Shown piece by piece: positions 26,161 through 34,393 of a stretch of DNA of 50,358 bases. The DNA lies in the NCBI RefSeq assembly GCF_027307225.1, contig NZ_DAHUXJ010000147.1, forward strand, positions 1 through 50,358. The letters are read 5' to 3'. The first letter of the stretch is position 1, and each line of letters starts with the position of its first letter. Under the pieces are notes generated by a model. The model saw only the letters and a program-made list of their open reading frames with translations. It was not told where the DNA came from and did no database searches. A program made the position numbers and the translations under genes. The DNA comes from Bradyrhizobium sp. GTDB lineage: Bacteria; Pseudomonadota; Alphaproteobacteria; Rhizobiales; Xanthobacteraceae.

Positions 26161-26599
26161 CCCTAATACGCCTACTGGCCCTAATAGCGACTGGCTGCCG
26201 GTCCGCTGGCAATGTCACTGCGAATGGGCACGCAATTGCCGCCATTATGCATATGGCGGGCCCGGAACATACTCATAATTCGCCGGAGGAACGTCTGGAA
26301 CTTCATTGAGTGGCTCCTGCCATGGGGTGGCCCCCGCATGTCTTGATCTAATTCCCTCGCGGTCGTCTCCTTCGCCATCGTCGTGCCAATGATCGCAAAA
26401 ATGCAAAGCTGCGGCAGCTCGACGCTCTGCAGAAATCAAGTTGGCGTCTTGTAAGGCATCGTTCGTTGGAGAGCCGGTTTTCTCGCCTCGCTGGTCCCGT
26501 CAAGGGTGAGGACCGCGCAGCGACGGCTGCGCCGTCCTTGATCCCCGTATCTGGATGAGCCACGATGGATTCCCGAACAGATTGGAGGCGAAACGCCAG
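26161..26599. other. Intergenic region with no confident gene
   Basis: Upstream of the hybrid kinase. A short minus-strand frame ends with the Pro/Tyr-rich DVPPANYEYVPGPPYA near 26245 and another overlaps it; neither has a convincing start, so a decayed small secreted-protein gene is possible but unproven. Confidence 0.3.
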
Positions 26600-26690
26600 T
26601 TTTCGGCCGTAGCTCAAATGGTGGGTTTTGCCTAAGAAGATCAAAAACGCTTTGTCTTTCAATGAGAGTTGACTGACACTCTCTCCGCCA
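26600..26690 (+). repeat. Unit-end repeat with att-like core, copy 3
   Basis: Partner of 21207-21299; see that entry for the shared blocks. It ends in CACTCTCTCCGCCA (26677-26690), identical to the tRNA-Ser 3' end, and marks the likely right border of the accessory region. From 26691 to 26834 no gene is seen. Confidence 0.7.
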
Positions 26691-26834
26691 GCACTCCCTC
26701 CCATTTTAAAGCCTCGTGAAATCAGAGACGAGCGCACTCGAAGTAGGCGCGAAACGCGGAGCTTCGGTTCCACAGCCTTTCGGCTCGCCAGTGCGTTATT
26801 GTTCTTTCGGGCTCCTGACATGAGAGAGGCGCCG

Positions 26835-27110
26835 ATGTCGAGAAATGGAAAAGCAGCGCCATTGGCTGCGCTCATGCTGAGCCTGTCATTTTGCGGCAGC
26901 GTGGCCCAGCCTGTTGGCGCGCCGACGAGCGTTTATGCTCAGGTGGAGACGCCAGCCGGGCGCGAAACGCCCGCCTTGAGCGCCGATGAACGGAAAAAGC
27001 TGAGGGAAGAATTGACGAAGGCGCGAGATCGCCAGAACGATCGGGTGAAAGCCAAGGAACCGACGCAAGTGCCTAAATCGAAGCCTGTACCCAGGTCGAA
27101 AAAGCCCTGA
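26835..27110 (+). CDS. Small secreted Lys/Arg-rich protein
   Basis: 91 residues. MSRNGKAAPLAALMLSLSFC...VAQPVGAPTSVYA is a signal peptide; the mature part is about 55 residues, highly charged (ERKKLREELTKARDRQNDR) with a Lys-Pro tail. It is not a family I recognise. The ATG at 26835 has an AGG about 5 bases upstream; in-frame ATGs at 26799 and 26820 are alternatives. It is the first gene beyond the tRNA-associated region. Confidence 0.55.
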   Translation: MSRNGKAAPLAALMLSLSFCGSVAQPVGAPTSVYAQVETPAGRETPALSADERKKLREELTKARDRQNDRVKAKEPTQVPKSKPVPRSKKP

Positions 27111-27114
27111 GAAG

Positions 27115-27133
27115 CGAGCGGCGGCTTCGCTCG
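27115..27133. terminator. Hairpin after the small secreted gene
   Basis: CGAGCG and CGCTCG around a 7-nt loop, five bases after the stop at 27110. There is no T tract, so terminator function is tentative. Confidence 0.3.
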
Positions 27134-27242
27134 ATGGAATTCTACCCGTTCCGAGTGTGCCGCCCGTTAACAGGCGGCTCTTCCATTGGGGTAAATGATC
27201 TTGATAGCGGGCCTTCCCGACAGATCAGGATGCAGGCGCGTC

Positions 27243-28070
27243 CTACTGGCGCAGGAGAAGCGTGTTGCTTCGGGTCTTGCCCGTTTGGCGATAGCCGCGC
27301 GATATCATGTCGTCGATACAGTCGTGCTGCCATTCCTCGCGCGACAGGTGCTCGATTACAACGGCGCGCGGCCACAGTGTCTCCGGGGTCTGCGCAAAAA
27401 AGCCGGTAAGCACGCGGTCTTCAAAGCCTTCGACGTCGATCTTCAGCGCGTTCATCCGGCCGACGCCGGCGTCCGCGAGAATCTGTTGCAGCGTCAGCGC
27501 CGGAACGCGGAAAGCGCGGCTTGAAGATTGGCCGTTGACGATATGGCTCGCGCCGAGATTGTCGCCGTCGGTTTCGATCAGGAGTTCGCCATCGGACGGC
27601 CCGGCGGCGGCCGCGACCAGTTTGACCTGCGTGAAACCGGAAGCGGCGTGGTTGAAGGCGAGGCGGGCATGCGCCACCGGATGCGGCTCGACCGCAATGA
27701 CCGTTCCGCTGCTGCCGACTTTGCAGGCGAGCGTCAGTGCATAGGTGCCGACATTGGCGCCAACGTCGACGAACACGCCGCCATCGGGCGTGTACGCCCG
27801 CAGGAAGGAAAGCTCTTCCAGATTGTAGTCGGGATTGAACAGCGCGCCGCGCTCGGTGGCGCTCGCCAGATGGTAAAAGCGAAACGAGGCGCCTTGATAC
27901 TGCGCATCGACCGGTCCGGCCCGCATCAGGCTGACCAGCCGTGACATCCACGGCCGGAACGCGCCGCGCTTCAGGCCAGAGCGATGCGCCAGCCGGATGA
28001 TCGCTGCCTGCGCCGCGTTCGGCGCCAACGCTCCGAAGGGCGCGGTGGATCTATCGTTGTCGTGTCGCAC
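27243..28070 (-). CDS. FkbM-family SAM-dependent methyltransferase
   Basis: 275 residues. SAM-binding motif I is VFVDVGANVGTYALTL, with AVEPHP as motif II and KIDVEGFEDRVL as the FkbM signature. Such enzymes methylate hydroxyls on glycans or small molecules. The GTG at complement 28068-28070 is preferred because it lies one base from the end of a palindrome (28072-28147), and the longer frame from 28121 would be encoded by that palindrome. GGG in the palindrome's end is a weak Shine-Dalgarno match. It lies downstream of a glycosyltransferase and an oxygenase on the same strand, which suggests surface-polysaccharide modification. Confidence 0.85.
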   Translation of the reverse strand: MRHDNDRSTAPFGALAPNAAQAAIIRLAHRSGLKRGAFRPWMSRLVSLMRAGPVDAQYQGASFRFYHLASATERGALFNPDYNLEELSFLRAYTPDGGVFVDVGANVGTYALTLACKVGSSGTVIAVEPHPVAHARLAFNHAASGFTQVKLVAAAAGPSDGELLIETDGDNLGASHIVNGQSSSRAFRVPALTLQQILADAGVGRMNALKIDVEGFEDRVLTGFFAQTPETLWPRAVVIEHLSREEWQHDCIDDMISRGYRQTGKTRSNTLLLRQ

Positions 28071-28071
28071 G

Positions 28072-28147
28072 TTAGTGCCCGCTTTCCGAAGTTCGTGCTC
28101 CATCGCAGCGCCCACCTTCACGAACTTCGGAAAGTCATGGGCACTAA
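28072..28147. repeat. CTAG-bounded palindrome, copy 4 (compensated ends)
   Basis: Ends TTAGTGCCC / GGGCACTAA, so the usual CTAG is changed on both sides but still pairs. Inner stem CTTTCCGAAGTTCGTG / CACGAACTTCGGAAAG is perfect, with one extra base left and TCAT right as the bulge. It matches copy 1 (34-113). It abuts the GTG start of the FkbM gene. The spacer to copy 5 is 28148-28161. Confidence 0.9.
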
Positions 28148-28161
28148 CAAATTTATTGATT

Positions 28162-28239
28162 CTAGTACCGCTTTATCGATCTGAAGTCCCTGATCGAATT
28201 CGCCGCTTGTGGTACAGGGACTTCAGATCGCGGTACTGG
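28162..28239. repeat. CTAG-bounded palindrome, copy 5
   Basis: CTAGTACCGC pairs with GCGGTACTGG (one G-T pair). A TTTATC bulge lies on the left. Inner stem GATCTGAAGTCCCTG / CAGGGACTTCAGATC is perfect. Its last four bases, CTGG, are also the first four of copy 6. Confidence 0.85.
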
Positions 28240-28311
28240 AGCTCCGGTTCCGAAGTTCGCAAGATATCGCGGTAGCCTCTGATGCGAACTTCGGAATCAA
28301 AGGAGCTCCAG
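28236..28311. repeat. CTAG-type palindrome, copy 6 (CTGG/CCAG ends)
   Basis: Outer stem CTGGAGCTCC / GGAGCTCCAG and inner stem TTCCGAAGTTCGC / GCGAACTTCGGAA are both perfect. The bulge is GG on the left and TCAAA on the right. It shares 28236-28239 with copy 5, so the two are fused. A 13-nt AT-rich spacer leads to copy 7. Confidence 0.85.
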
Positions 28312-28324
28312 CAACTTATTAATT

Positions 28325-28402
28325 CTAGTGAAGCTTTGACGCTGACGTTCCTTTGAAAAGGTCGCCGAGAAATTGAAAGGAACGTCAGAGTCGCTTCACT
28401 AG
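28325..28402. repeat. CTAG-bounded palindrome, copy 7
   Basis: CTAGTGAAGC / GCTTCACTAG outer stem. The inner stem CTGACGTTCCTTT / AAAGGAACGTCAG continues as TGAC/GTC with one mismatch. Its right end is 2 nt from the stop codon of the 2OG-oxygenase gene (28405-28407). Confidence 0.88.
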
Positions 28403-28404
28403 GC

Positions 28405-29037
28405 TCACTGTATCCAGTTCGACGGCTGGAACAGCCGCTTGATCTTCGAGGAGAAGCCGTGACGGCTCTGCTCGCGGTCGACGACAGATTGGTCGGTCAC
28501 CCAGTTCAGCTGGATGGCGCGGCGCTTGCCCTCAAAGGGGTGATGGCCGTGCCATGAGTTGTCCGACCGTTTGAAGATCAGCAGCGTTCCGCCGGACGGC
28601 TCGACTTCGGCGACATAATTTTCGAGATCGGAATCGTTGCGCAACAGGCGCAGGCGGCCGGTCGAACTCTCCCAGGAATCGTCGTTCATGTAGAGCAGGA
28701 CGGTGATGATCTTGGTCTTGGAGTCCGTATGAATCTGGCCGTCGCGGGTCCGGCAGAAGCCTCGGACCGTGTACATCGTCGGTCGGCCGGCCAGATCGAT
28801 GTCGAATTTCTCCTCGACGATGCTCCGAAACGATGATCCCAGCAACTCGTCGATGAGGTCCTTGAAATGTCCGGAAATCTTCAGGCCGGCAGGCGGATGG
28901 GAGCCGGGACCGGGCACGACGGGATAGTCGGCCAGGACCTCTTTCAGCCGCTGCTGATCGACGAAATTCTTCACGATCAGATATTCGAACGGATCGTGTT
29001 CAAGAGGCGTCGAGCGAAGCATGTCGAGTTTCAGCAT
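28405..29037 (-). CDS. 2OG-Fe(II) oxygenase-like protein
   Basis: 210 residues. The iron-binding HxD is in GQIHTDSKTK, the distal His in SWHGHHPFEG, and the 2-oxoglutarate Arg in KRRAIQLNWVT. This is the prolyl-hydroxylase-type pattern; substrate unknown, with hydroxylation of a glycan or peptide as possibilities. The ATG (complement 29035-29037) has AGGAGG four bases upstream. It overlaps the upstream glycosyltransferase stop by 7 nt, so the two are likely translationally coupled. Confidence 0.8.
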   Translation of the reverse strand: MLKLDMLRSTPLEHDPFEYLIVKNFVDQQRLKEVLADYPVVPGPGSHPPAGLKISGHFKDLIDELLGSSFRSIVEEKFDIDLAGRPTMYTVRGFCRTRDGQIHTDSKTKIITVLLYMNDDSWESSTGRLRLLRNDSDLENYVAEVEPSGGTLLIFKRSDNSWHGHHPFEGKRRAIQLNWVTDQSVVDREQSRHGFSSKIKRLFQPSNWIQ

Positions 29038-30182
29038 GGTTCCTCCTGGTACTGGGCCTCGTCCGGATGAACGGAGAGCTTGTTCCCAGCAGCGGTTTGT
29101 CGCTCCTTTCGCGACAGGCCAAGCGGTCCTTGTCCTTCGGCCCACAGGCGGTCGTAGACGGCGCGGATGCCGCGAGCCTCGGCCGCAAGCGAGAAGTTCG
29201 TGTGCACGAATTCCAGCGCCGCCCGGCCGTGTTCTTTAGCAAGATCGGGGCTGCGAAAATAGGGCTCGATCGCAGCGGTAAGGGCTTCCCCATCGCCCGC
29301 AGGCACGATGGCACCGTTGACCCCGGGCCTGATCATCGACGGAAAGGACCCGGCATCGGAGGCGACGACCGCGGTCTGCGAGGCCATCGCCTCCAGAGGC
29401 GTCAGGCCAAAGCCTTCCTGGCGCGACGGTGCCACGAACAAGGTGAAGCGCCGATACCATATGGCGATATCGTCGACATCGCCGAGAAGCAGGATGCGCT
29501 GCGTCAGGCCCGCGGCCGCGATCTTCGACCTCAGCTCGCGCTCAAAGCCCAAATTGTCGGATGTGGTGCGGCCGGTAATGATCGCGGTCCAGTCCGGATA
29601 TTGCGGCAGCAGCCGCAACATCGCATCGACGAACAGGTCGGTGCCCTTTTGATGGCGAATCCGCCCCGTACAGCCAACGGCGTATTTGCCCGGCAGACCG
29701 GCCACCGAAAAGTCGTCAGCCGGATCGCGCGCGGGGTAGAATTGCTGGAAATCCGTTCCGTGCGGCACCACCGTATACGGTACATCGAGGAAACTTCCCG
29801 AACGCTCGCTGGTCGTGATGACGGCGTCCATCCGCCGCAGCATCCAGCGGGTCAGCGGCTTATGCCGGCGCTGGCCGGCCGAATTGAAAATCAGCCGCAG
29901 CGGCGCGCGCAGCACGTCTCTTAGCAAAAGGCCCGCCATCATCTCGTTGTTGCGGCGGCAGTGAAAGATTCGGAATGGCCGATGGGCCGGGCGGCGAAAC
30001 AGCTTTGGAACGTCGCGCCAACGCATGCGCGGGACCCGCGCCGGCAAGTCGAAGCCGAGCGCTGCGATTTTCAACGTCTTCGCCTGCTCCGGCACCAGCT
30101 GCACCACCGCGGTCGTGCCGCCGGATCGGCGCCAGTTGAAATTCGTCGCGACCACTTCGATTTCCGAAAAACCGTCCGTCAA
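29031..30182 (-). CDS. GT4-family glycosyltransferase
   Basis: 383 residues, GT-B fold. The C-terminal half has VGCTGRIRHQKGTDLFVDAM, the EGFGLTPLEAMASQTAVVA donor-site motif with the catalytic-type Glu, and SDAGSFPSMI, all typical of GT4 retaining transferases. The N-terminal half has FNSAGQRRHKP and the acceptor-loop region. The start is TTG (complement 30180-30182), preceded by AGGG about 10 bases upstream, so the exact start is uncertain. It heads the minus-strand cluster glycosyltransferase, 2OG oxygenase, palindrome array, FkbM methyltransferase, fitting decoration of an extracellular or lipid-linked glycan. Confidence 0.85.
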   Translation of the reverse strand: MTDGFSEIEVVATNFNWRRSGGTTAVVQLVPEQAKTLKIAALGFDLPARVPRMRWRDVPKLFRRPAHRPFRIFHCRRNNEMMAGLLLRDVLRAPLRLIFNSAGQRRHKPLTRWMLRRMDAVITTSERSGSFLDVPYTVVPHGTDFQQFYPARDPADDFSVAGLPGKYAVGCTGRIRHQKGTDLFVDAMLRLLPQYPDWTAIITGRTTSDNLGFERELRSKIAAAGLTQRILLLGDVDDIAIWYRRFTLFVAPSRQEGFGLTPLEAMASQTAVVASDAGSFPSMIRPGVNGAIVPAGDGEALTAAIEPYFRSPDLAKEHGRAALEFVHTNFSLAAEARGIRAVYDRLWAEGQGPLGLSRKERQTAAGNKLSVHPDEAQYQEEPC

Positions 30183-30535
30183 GCCGATGATCCCTGTCAG
30201 CGCGGTGAGCTATCGCAGGTCATAGCAGCGCCCGACGTGCCGCACAAAGCGATGGGAGGGAAGTCCCCGCCAGAGGCAAAAAGGATTTCATGACGGCCTT
30301 CTAAGCCCTGGATTTGGGAAAAACCAAGTAAAAACGTCGCAAAACGTCCGAAAGAGGCCCGCGCTGGGGAAACGCACGAGCCGATTACCGGGCAGGCCGG
30401 CTTTTGTCATCAGCACGACAAGGCGTCCGGTTCCCCGGCCAGCTCCGGGCGTCGGTCCTGTCGGCCTGCGCGCGACCGGCCGGCTCGCCCAGAGCGGGAG
30501 ATGGAGCACCGGTGTGAAGTTGAACCGCCGACGGA
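30183..30535. other. Intergenic region, no gene recognised
   Basis: About 350 bp between the glycosyltransferase and the malic enzyme terminator. A 73-residue minus-strand frame at 30288-30509 has no family resemblance or clear start and is not called. Confidence 0.5.
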
Positions 30536-30568
30536 AACCCCCGATTGTTCCGGCGCAGATCGGGGGTT
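30536..30568 (-). terminator. Hairpin downstream of the malic enzyme gene
   Basis: AACCCCCGAT and ATCGGGGGTT form a 10-bp stem around a 13-nt loop, about 10 bases past the malic enzyme stop in its direction of transcription. The following T run is short. Confidence 0.55.
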
Positions 30569-30578
30569 CTGAGGATGA

Positions 30579-32231
30579 TCAGTAATGCGGGTCGTACATC
30601 TGCTGCTCGATATACCCCATCATGTCATTCGGCCGGGCAGCTGTTGCGAGGCCGCGCTTATAGGCGACCTCGGCGACCGCAGCGGCAATATGGGCCGAGA
30701 CCTCGCGGATCCGCGGCAGCGAGGGATAAAGGCTGCCCTGCTCGATGTCCTCCTGGGTGACCAGGTAGGCCAGCGTGTGCGCGGCAGCCATGAACATCTC
30801 GTCGGTCACGAGCTTCGATCCGCTCGCGATCGCCCCGAGCCCGACGCCCGGAAAGATGTAGGAATTGTTGCCCTGGCGCGGCACGAATGTCTTGTCGTCG
30901 AGCTTCACCGGATCGTAGGGACTACCGCATGCGAACAGTGCCCGGCCGCCGCTGTGGCGATAGGCCTCCTCGGCGGAGCATTCCGCCTTCGACGTCGGGT
31001 TGGAAAGCGCAAACACGATCGGCCGGTGGTTGATCTCGACCATTGCCTGAAGCACTTCCGGCGTGAAGGCGCCGCCGACAGCGGCGACACCGATGATCGC
31101 GGTGGGCTTCAGGGTGCGGATCGCGGTGAGGAAGTCTTTGACCGGCGCGCGATCGTGCGCGTAGCGCTTCTTGTGCTCGGTGAGCCCTTCGCGGTTCTTC
31201 ACGACAAGGCCGCGTGAATCCACCAGCCAGTTGCGCTCGATCGCCTCAGTTTCCGAGAGGCCATCGGCCATCATCGCCGAGACGATGAGATCGGCGATGC
31301 CCGTCGCCGCTTCCCCGGCGCCGAGGAACAGCACCTGTTGATCGGCGAGCTTGCCGCCGCTCACGCGCAAGGCGGAGAACAGTCCGGCCAGCGCGACCGC
31401 CGCCGTCCCCTGAATGTCGTCGTTGAAGACCGGAATTTCTTCACGGTATTTGTGCAGCAGACGGAACGCGGAGTGATTGGCAAAATCCTCGAACTGGATC
31501 AGCACGCCGGGAAAGGCGGCACGCGCAGCGGTGATGAATTCATCGACGAATTCGTCGTACGCCGCACCGCTCAGGCGCTTCTGGCGCAGGCCGATATAAT
31601 AGCGGTCGTTGAGGAGGTCCTGGTTGTTGGTGCCGACGTCCAGCATGATCGGCAGGCAATGCTCGGGGTGCACGCCCGCGCAGGCTGCGTAAAGCGAGAG
31701 CTTGCCGACCGGAATACCCATGCCGTGGGCTCCGAGGTCACCTAATCCAAGAATGCGTTCGCCGTCGGTCACGACGATCAGCTTGGCGGGATAAGGCCAG
31801 TTGCCGAGCAGTTCGGCGATGCGGCCCTTGTCGTTAGCGCTGATGAACATGCCGCGCGGACGCTGGAAGATCAGCCCGTAACGCTGGCAGGCCAGTCCCA
31901 CCGTCGGGGTGTAGATCAATGGCTGGATTTCATCGATGTTGTCGCAGACCACACGAAAGAACAGCTCTTCGTTGCGGTCGTGCAGCGAATTGAGGGCGAT
32001 ATATTTTTCGAGATCGTTGGGGAGGCTGCGCAGATTGGTCAGAACGCGCGCCACCTGCTCCTCCATCGAGAGCACATGAGCGGGAAGAAAGCCGCGCAAG
32101 CCAAGCGCGTCCCGTTCGGCTTCGGTGAAAGCCGTCCCCTTGTTGAGCAGCGGGTCGCGCAACAGCGCGAGGCCATGCGGAGAATCCGGGATTTGAGAAT
32201 ATGGCGTCATCGCCCGAACTGGCGCGATCAT
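30579..32231 (-). CDS. maeA: NAD(P)-dependent malic enzyme
   Basis: 550 residues. Decarboxylates malate to pyruvate, linking the TCA cycle to pyruvate. YTPTVGLACQRYG, TDGERILGLGDLG, the divalent-metal and malate region FEDFANHSAF, NDDIQGTAAV and the dinucleotide motif FLGAGEAATGIADL are present. The length matches the SfcA/MaeA class rather than the larger MaeB type with a C-terminal phosphotransacetylase domain, so NAD is the likelier cofactor. The ATG (complement 32229-32231) has AGAGGAAA upstream; the frame runs 36 codons further but without family resemblance. The 337-bp divergent region to the carbamoylase gene (32232-32568) holds both promoters; no clear operator seen. Confidence 0.93.
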   Translation of the reverse strand: MIAPVRAMTPYSQIPDSPHGLALLRDPLLNKGTAFTEAERDALGLRGFLPAHVLSMEEQVARVLTNLRSLPNDLEKYIALNSLHDRNEELFFRVVCDNIDEIQPLIYTPTVGLACQRYGLIFQRPRGMFISANDKGRIAELLGNWPYPAKLIVVTDGERILGLGDLGAHGMGIPVGKLSLYAACAGVHPEHCLPIMLDVGTNNQDLLNDRYYIGLRQKRLSGAAYDEFVDEFITAARAAFPGVLIQFEDFANHSAFRLLHKYREEIPVFNDDIQGTAAVALAGLFSALRVSGGKLADQQVLFLGAGEAATGIADLIVSAMMADGLSETEAIERNWLVDSRGLVVKNREGLTEHKKRYAHDRAPVKDFLTAIRTLKPTAIIGVAAVGGAFTPEVLQAMVEINHRPIVFALSNPTSKAECSAEEAYRHSGGRALFACGSPYDPVKLDDKTFVPRQGNNSYIFPGVGLGAIASGSKLVTDEMFMAAAHTLAYLVTQEDIEQGSLYPSLPRIREVSAHIAAAVAEVAYKRGLATAARPNDMMGYIEQQMYDPHY

Positions 32232-32568
32232 GGCGTTTCCTCTCTCGTTCTTGGCTTTCGCCTTATTTGGCTTCGCTGTCCCGCTTTGAAACGGAAGACG
32301 GCTAGGTTCAAGAAGAAACCAAATGGCGTCCTTCTGCAATCATTTTGCATTGACCAGAATTCAGGTTTGAAAGCAACCGTGACGGGTCGCAAGTACATGA
32401 TGACCATATTGCTGGCATATCAGACCTGCCATGAAGGCAATGTATTGCGCCGCGAACCGATTTGACTCCAGATGAAACGATTCTATGACTCTGATCATTA
32501 TCCGCGCTGCAACAACGTCCCGGGTTTTTGGCCATCGCAGCGCGGAACAAAAACTCGAAGGCTCGTTC

Positions 32569-33501
32569 ATGCGCGTCATCAATGTCGCCGCTGCTCAAAT
32601 GGGCCCCATTCAGCGCGCCGAGAGCCGTCAAGCCGTGGTCCCGCGCATGGTTGCGCTGATGGATGAGGCCAAGCGCCGCGGGGCCGATCTGATCGTTTAT
32701 CCGGAACTCGCACTCACCACGTTTTTCCCGCGCTGGTATATGGAAGATCAGGCCGAGGTCGACGCCTGGTTCGAGCGCGAGATGCCGAATGCGGCAACGA
32801 AGCCGCTGTTTGCCCGCGCCGCCGAGCATCGAATGGCCATGAGCCTCGGCTACGCAGAACTCACGCCGGGCGGACATCGCTTCAACACCTGCATCCTGAC
32901 CGACAAGTCCGGCAAGATCGTCGGCAAATATCGCAAGACGCATTTGCCAGGGCATTCCGAATTCGATCCCGCGCGCTCCTTCCAGCATCTGGAAAAGCGC
33001 TATTTCGAACCAGGCGACACCGGCTTTCCGGTGTGGCGCGCCATGGGTGGCATTTTCGGCATGGCGATCTGCAACGACCGGCGCTGGCCCGAGACCTACC
33101 GCGTGATGGGGCTGCAAGGCGTCGAGATGGTGGTGCTCGGCTACAACACCCCTTCGGTCAATTCGCAGAAGAGCGACGAGGGCCCGGAAACGCGGCTGTT
33201 TCACAACCGCCTGTCGGTGCAGGCTGGCGCCTACCAGAATTCAACCTGGGTGGTGGCCGTCGCCAAGGCTGGCGTCGAGGATGGGTTTCCGCTGATCGGC
33301 GGCAGTCTCATTGTCGATCCCAACGGCGAGATCGTTGCGGAAGCCAAGACGGAAGGTGATGAATTGCTGCTGCATCCGTGCGATCTCGATGCGACGATCT
33401 TCGGCAAGACGACCATCTTCGATTTTGCGCGGCATCGCCGCATCGAGCACTATGGTTTGATCACGAGCCGCGCCGGCGCCGTTCCACCGCCGGAAGCTTG
33501 A
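32569..33501 (+). CDS. N-carbamoyl-D-amino-acid hydrolase-like (nitrilase superfamily)
   Basis: 310 residues. The Glu-Lys-Cys triad is visible: LIVYPELALTTF (Glu), GKYRKTHLPGHSEFDP (Lys) and GMAICNDRRWPETYRV (Cys). The segments around HLEKRYFEPGDTGFPVW and NTPSVNSQKSDE are those of D-carbamoylases (DCase), which hydrolyse N-carbamoyl-D-amino acids. The ATG at 32569 gives the normal start; the frame extends 28 codons upstream. A VOC-fold gene follows 59 bp downstream. No hydantoinase is in the window, so the physiological carbamoyl substrate is open. Confidence 0.88.
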   Translation: MRVINVAAAQMGPIQRAESRQAVVPRMVALMDEAKRRGADLIVYPELALTTFFPRWYMEDQAEVDAWFEREMPNAATKPLFARAAEHRMAMSLGYAELTPGGHRFNTCILTDKSGKIVGKYRKTHLPGHSEFDPARSFQHLEKRYFEPGDTGFPVWRAMGGIFGMAICNDRRWPETYRVMGLQGVEMVVLGYNTPSVNSQKSDEGPETRLFHNRLSVQAGAYQNSTWVVAVAKAGVEDGFPLIGGSLIVDPNGEIVAEAKTEGDELLLHPCDLDATIFGKTTIFDFARHRRIEHYGLITSRAGAVPPPEA

Positions 33502-33560
33502 GACGCCATTCTGTATGTCGACCGCATAGCAGTTCGCGGAACTACTTGGAGCCGATCAAC

Positions 33561-34388
33561 ATGACGTTCGCGCTCGACCACGTCGTGATCAATGTCCTGT
33601 TCGACATGGACCGTGCCGCAACGCTGATGTCGGAGCTTGGCTTCACGCTGACGCCGCGCGGCTATCATTCGCTCGGTTCGATCAATCATCTTGTCATGTT
33701 CGAGCACGATTATGTGGAACTGTTAGGTCTGCCGTCCGGTACGGATAAAGTCCGCAAGGACCTCCTCGAAAGCCCGCGCGGTCTGAACGGGCTGGTGTTC
33801 AAAGCCAACGATGCCGACACCACACAACGTACGCTGCGTGACGCTGGCGTTGCCATGCTCGAGCCCCAGAGCTTTTCGCGCCCCGTCACCATCGACGGCG
33901 TCGAGCATGAGGCACGCTTTCGGACTGCGCGCACCGCGCCGGAACTATTTGAAGCGGGAAGGGTCTATTACTGCCAGCATTATACGCCGGAATTGGTCTG
34001 GCACCGGCCGTGGATGTTGCATACGAACGGCGTTTGCGGACTGAAGGAGCTCGTGATCGTGACCTCGATTGCGGAGGTCGACGTGCTGCGCTACGCGAAA
34101 GCGGCGCAATCCTCTCCCTTGAGAGAAGGAGACGACTGGTGGATCGTGCTACCGGGCGGCTTTCGTCTTACCCTGATTTCGCCCGAGCGTTATCGTGCGC
34201 GTTATGGCGAACTAGGGGTCCAGGCTGATGGCCGTGGCAGCCTCTTCGGCGCGCTGGTATTCGACGCGCCCGATCTGAAGCGTATCGGCAACCTTGCTTC
34301 GTCCATCGCCGATCTGCGCGTTGAAAGCGAGCATGGTTCTCTGCGCGTGCAGGCGCCGTCCCTCAATACCCTGTTCGAGTTTTGCTGA
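33561..34388 (+). CDS. VOC/glyoxalase-like domain protein
   Basis: 275 residues. Starts MTFALDHVVINV, then LGFTLTPRGYHSLGSINHLVMF, typical of the first beta-alpha-beta-beta-beta unit of the vicinal oxygen chelate fold; EARFRTARTAPELFEAGRV and YYCQHYTPELVW follow. Resembles the Glyoxalase_3 group. Metal ligands cannot be assigned confidently, so enzymatic activity is undecided. GGAG lies nine bases before the ATG. It follows the carbamoylase in the same direction and converges on the acyl-CoA synthetase with only 5 bp between the stops. Confidence 0.75.
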   Translation: MTFALDHVVINVLFDMDRAATLMSELGFTLTPRGYHSLGSINHLVMFEHDYVELLGLPSGTDKVRKDLLESPRGLNGLVFKANDADTTQRTLRDAGVAMLEPQSFSRPVTIDGVEHEARFRTARTAPELFEAGRVYYCQHYTPELVWHRPWMLHTNGVCGLKELVIVTSIAEVDVLRYAKAAQSSPLREGDDWWIVLPGGFRLTLISPERYRARYGELGVQADGRGSLFGALVFDAPDLKRIGNLASSIADLRVESEHGSLRVQAPSLNTLFEFC

Positions 34389-34393
34389 AATCG

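Larger units (their letters stand above)
17533..26690. mobile_element. Two tandem tRNA-Ser-associated accessory units (no integrase seen)
   Basis: Three copies of the tRNA 3' end bound two segments, 17533-21299 and 21300-26690. The right end of each unit shares about 90 bp of related sequence before the 14-bp core. The first unit has visibly lower G+C in 17.7-20.2 kb. Neither contains an integrase or recombinase gene that I can recognise. Island status is inferred from the repeats, the unusual gene content and the transposase remnant at 21302-21460. Confidence 0.6.

Noticed and set aside
26181..26439. Overlapping minus-strand small frames upstream of the hybrid kinase
   Set aside because: One frame ends with a Pro/Tyr-rich tail and another starts with MAKETT, as if one gene were frameshifted, but no start or homologue can be named. 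Kept only as an intergenic note.
17533..26690. A CRISPR array or phage structural genes in the accessory region
   Set aside because: No regularly spaced direct repeats with unique spacers, and no capsid, terminase or integrase genes were seen.
28071..28121. Longer FkbM start inside palindrome copy 4
   Set aside because: The extra codons are encoded by the repeat arms and resemble the repeat, not the protein family; the GTG at 28070 fits better.
30288..30509. 73-residue minus-strand frame upstream of the glycosyltransferase
   Set aside because: Composition looks random (Arg/Pro/Gly rich from GC-rich DNA), with no family or ribosome site.
32406..32420. ATAT-N7-ATAT as an operator in the maeA/carbamoylase divergent region
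   Set aside because: The arms are only four AT bases, too short to distinguish from chance.
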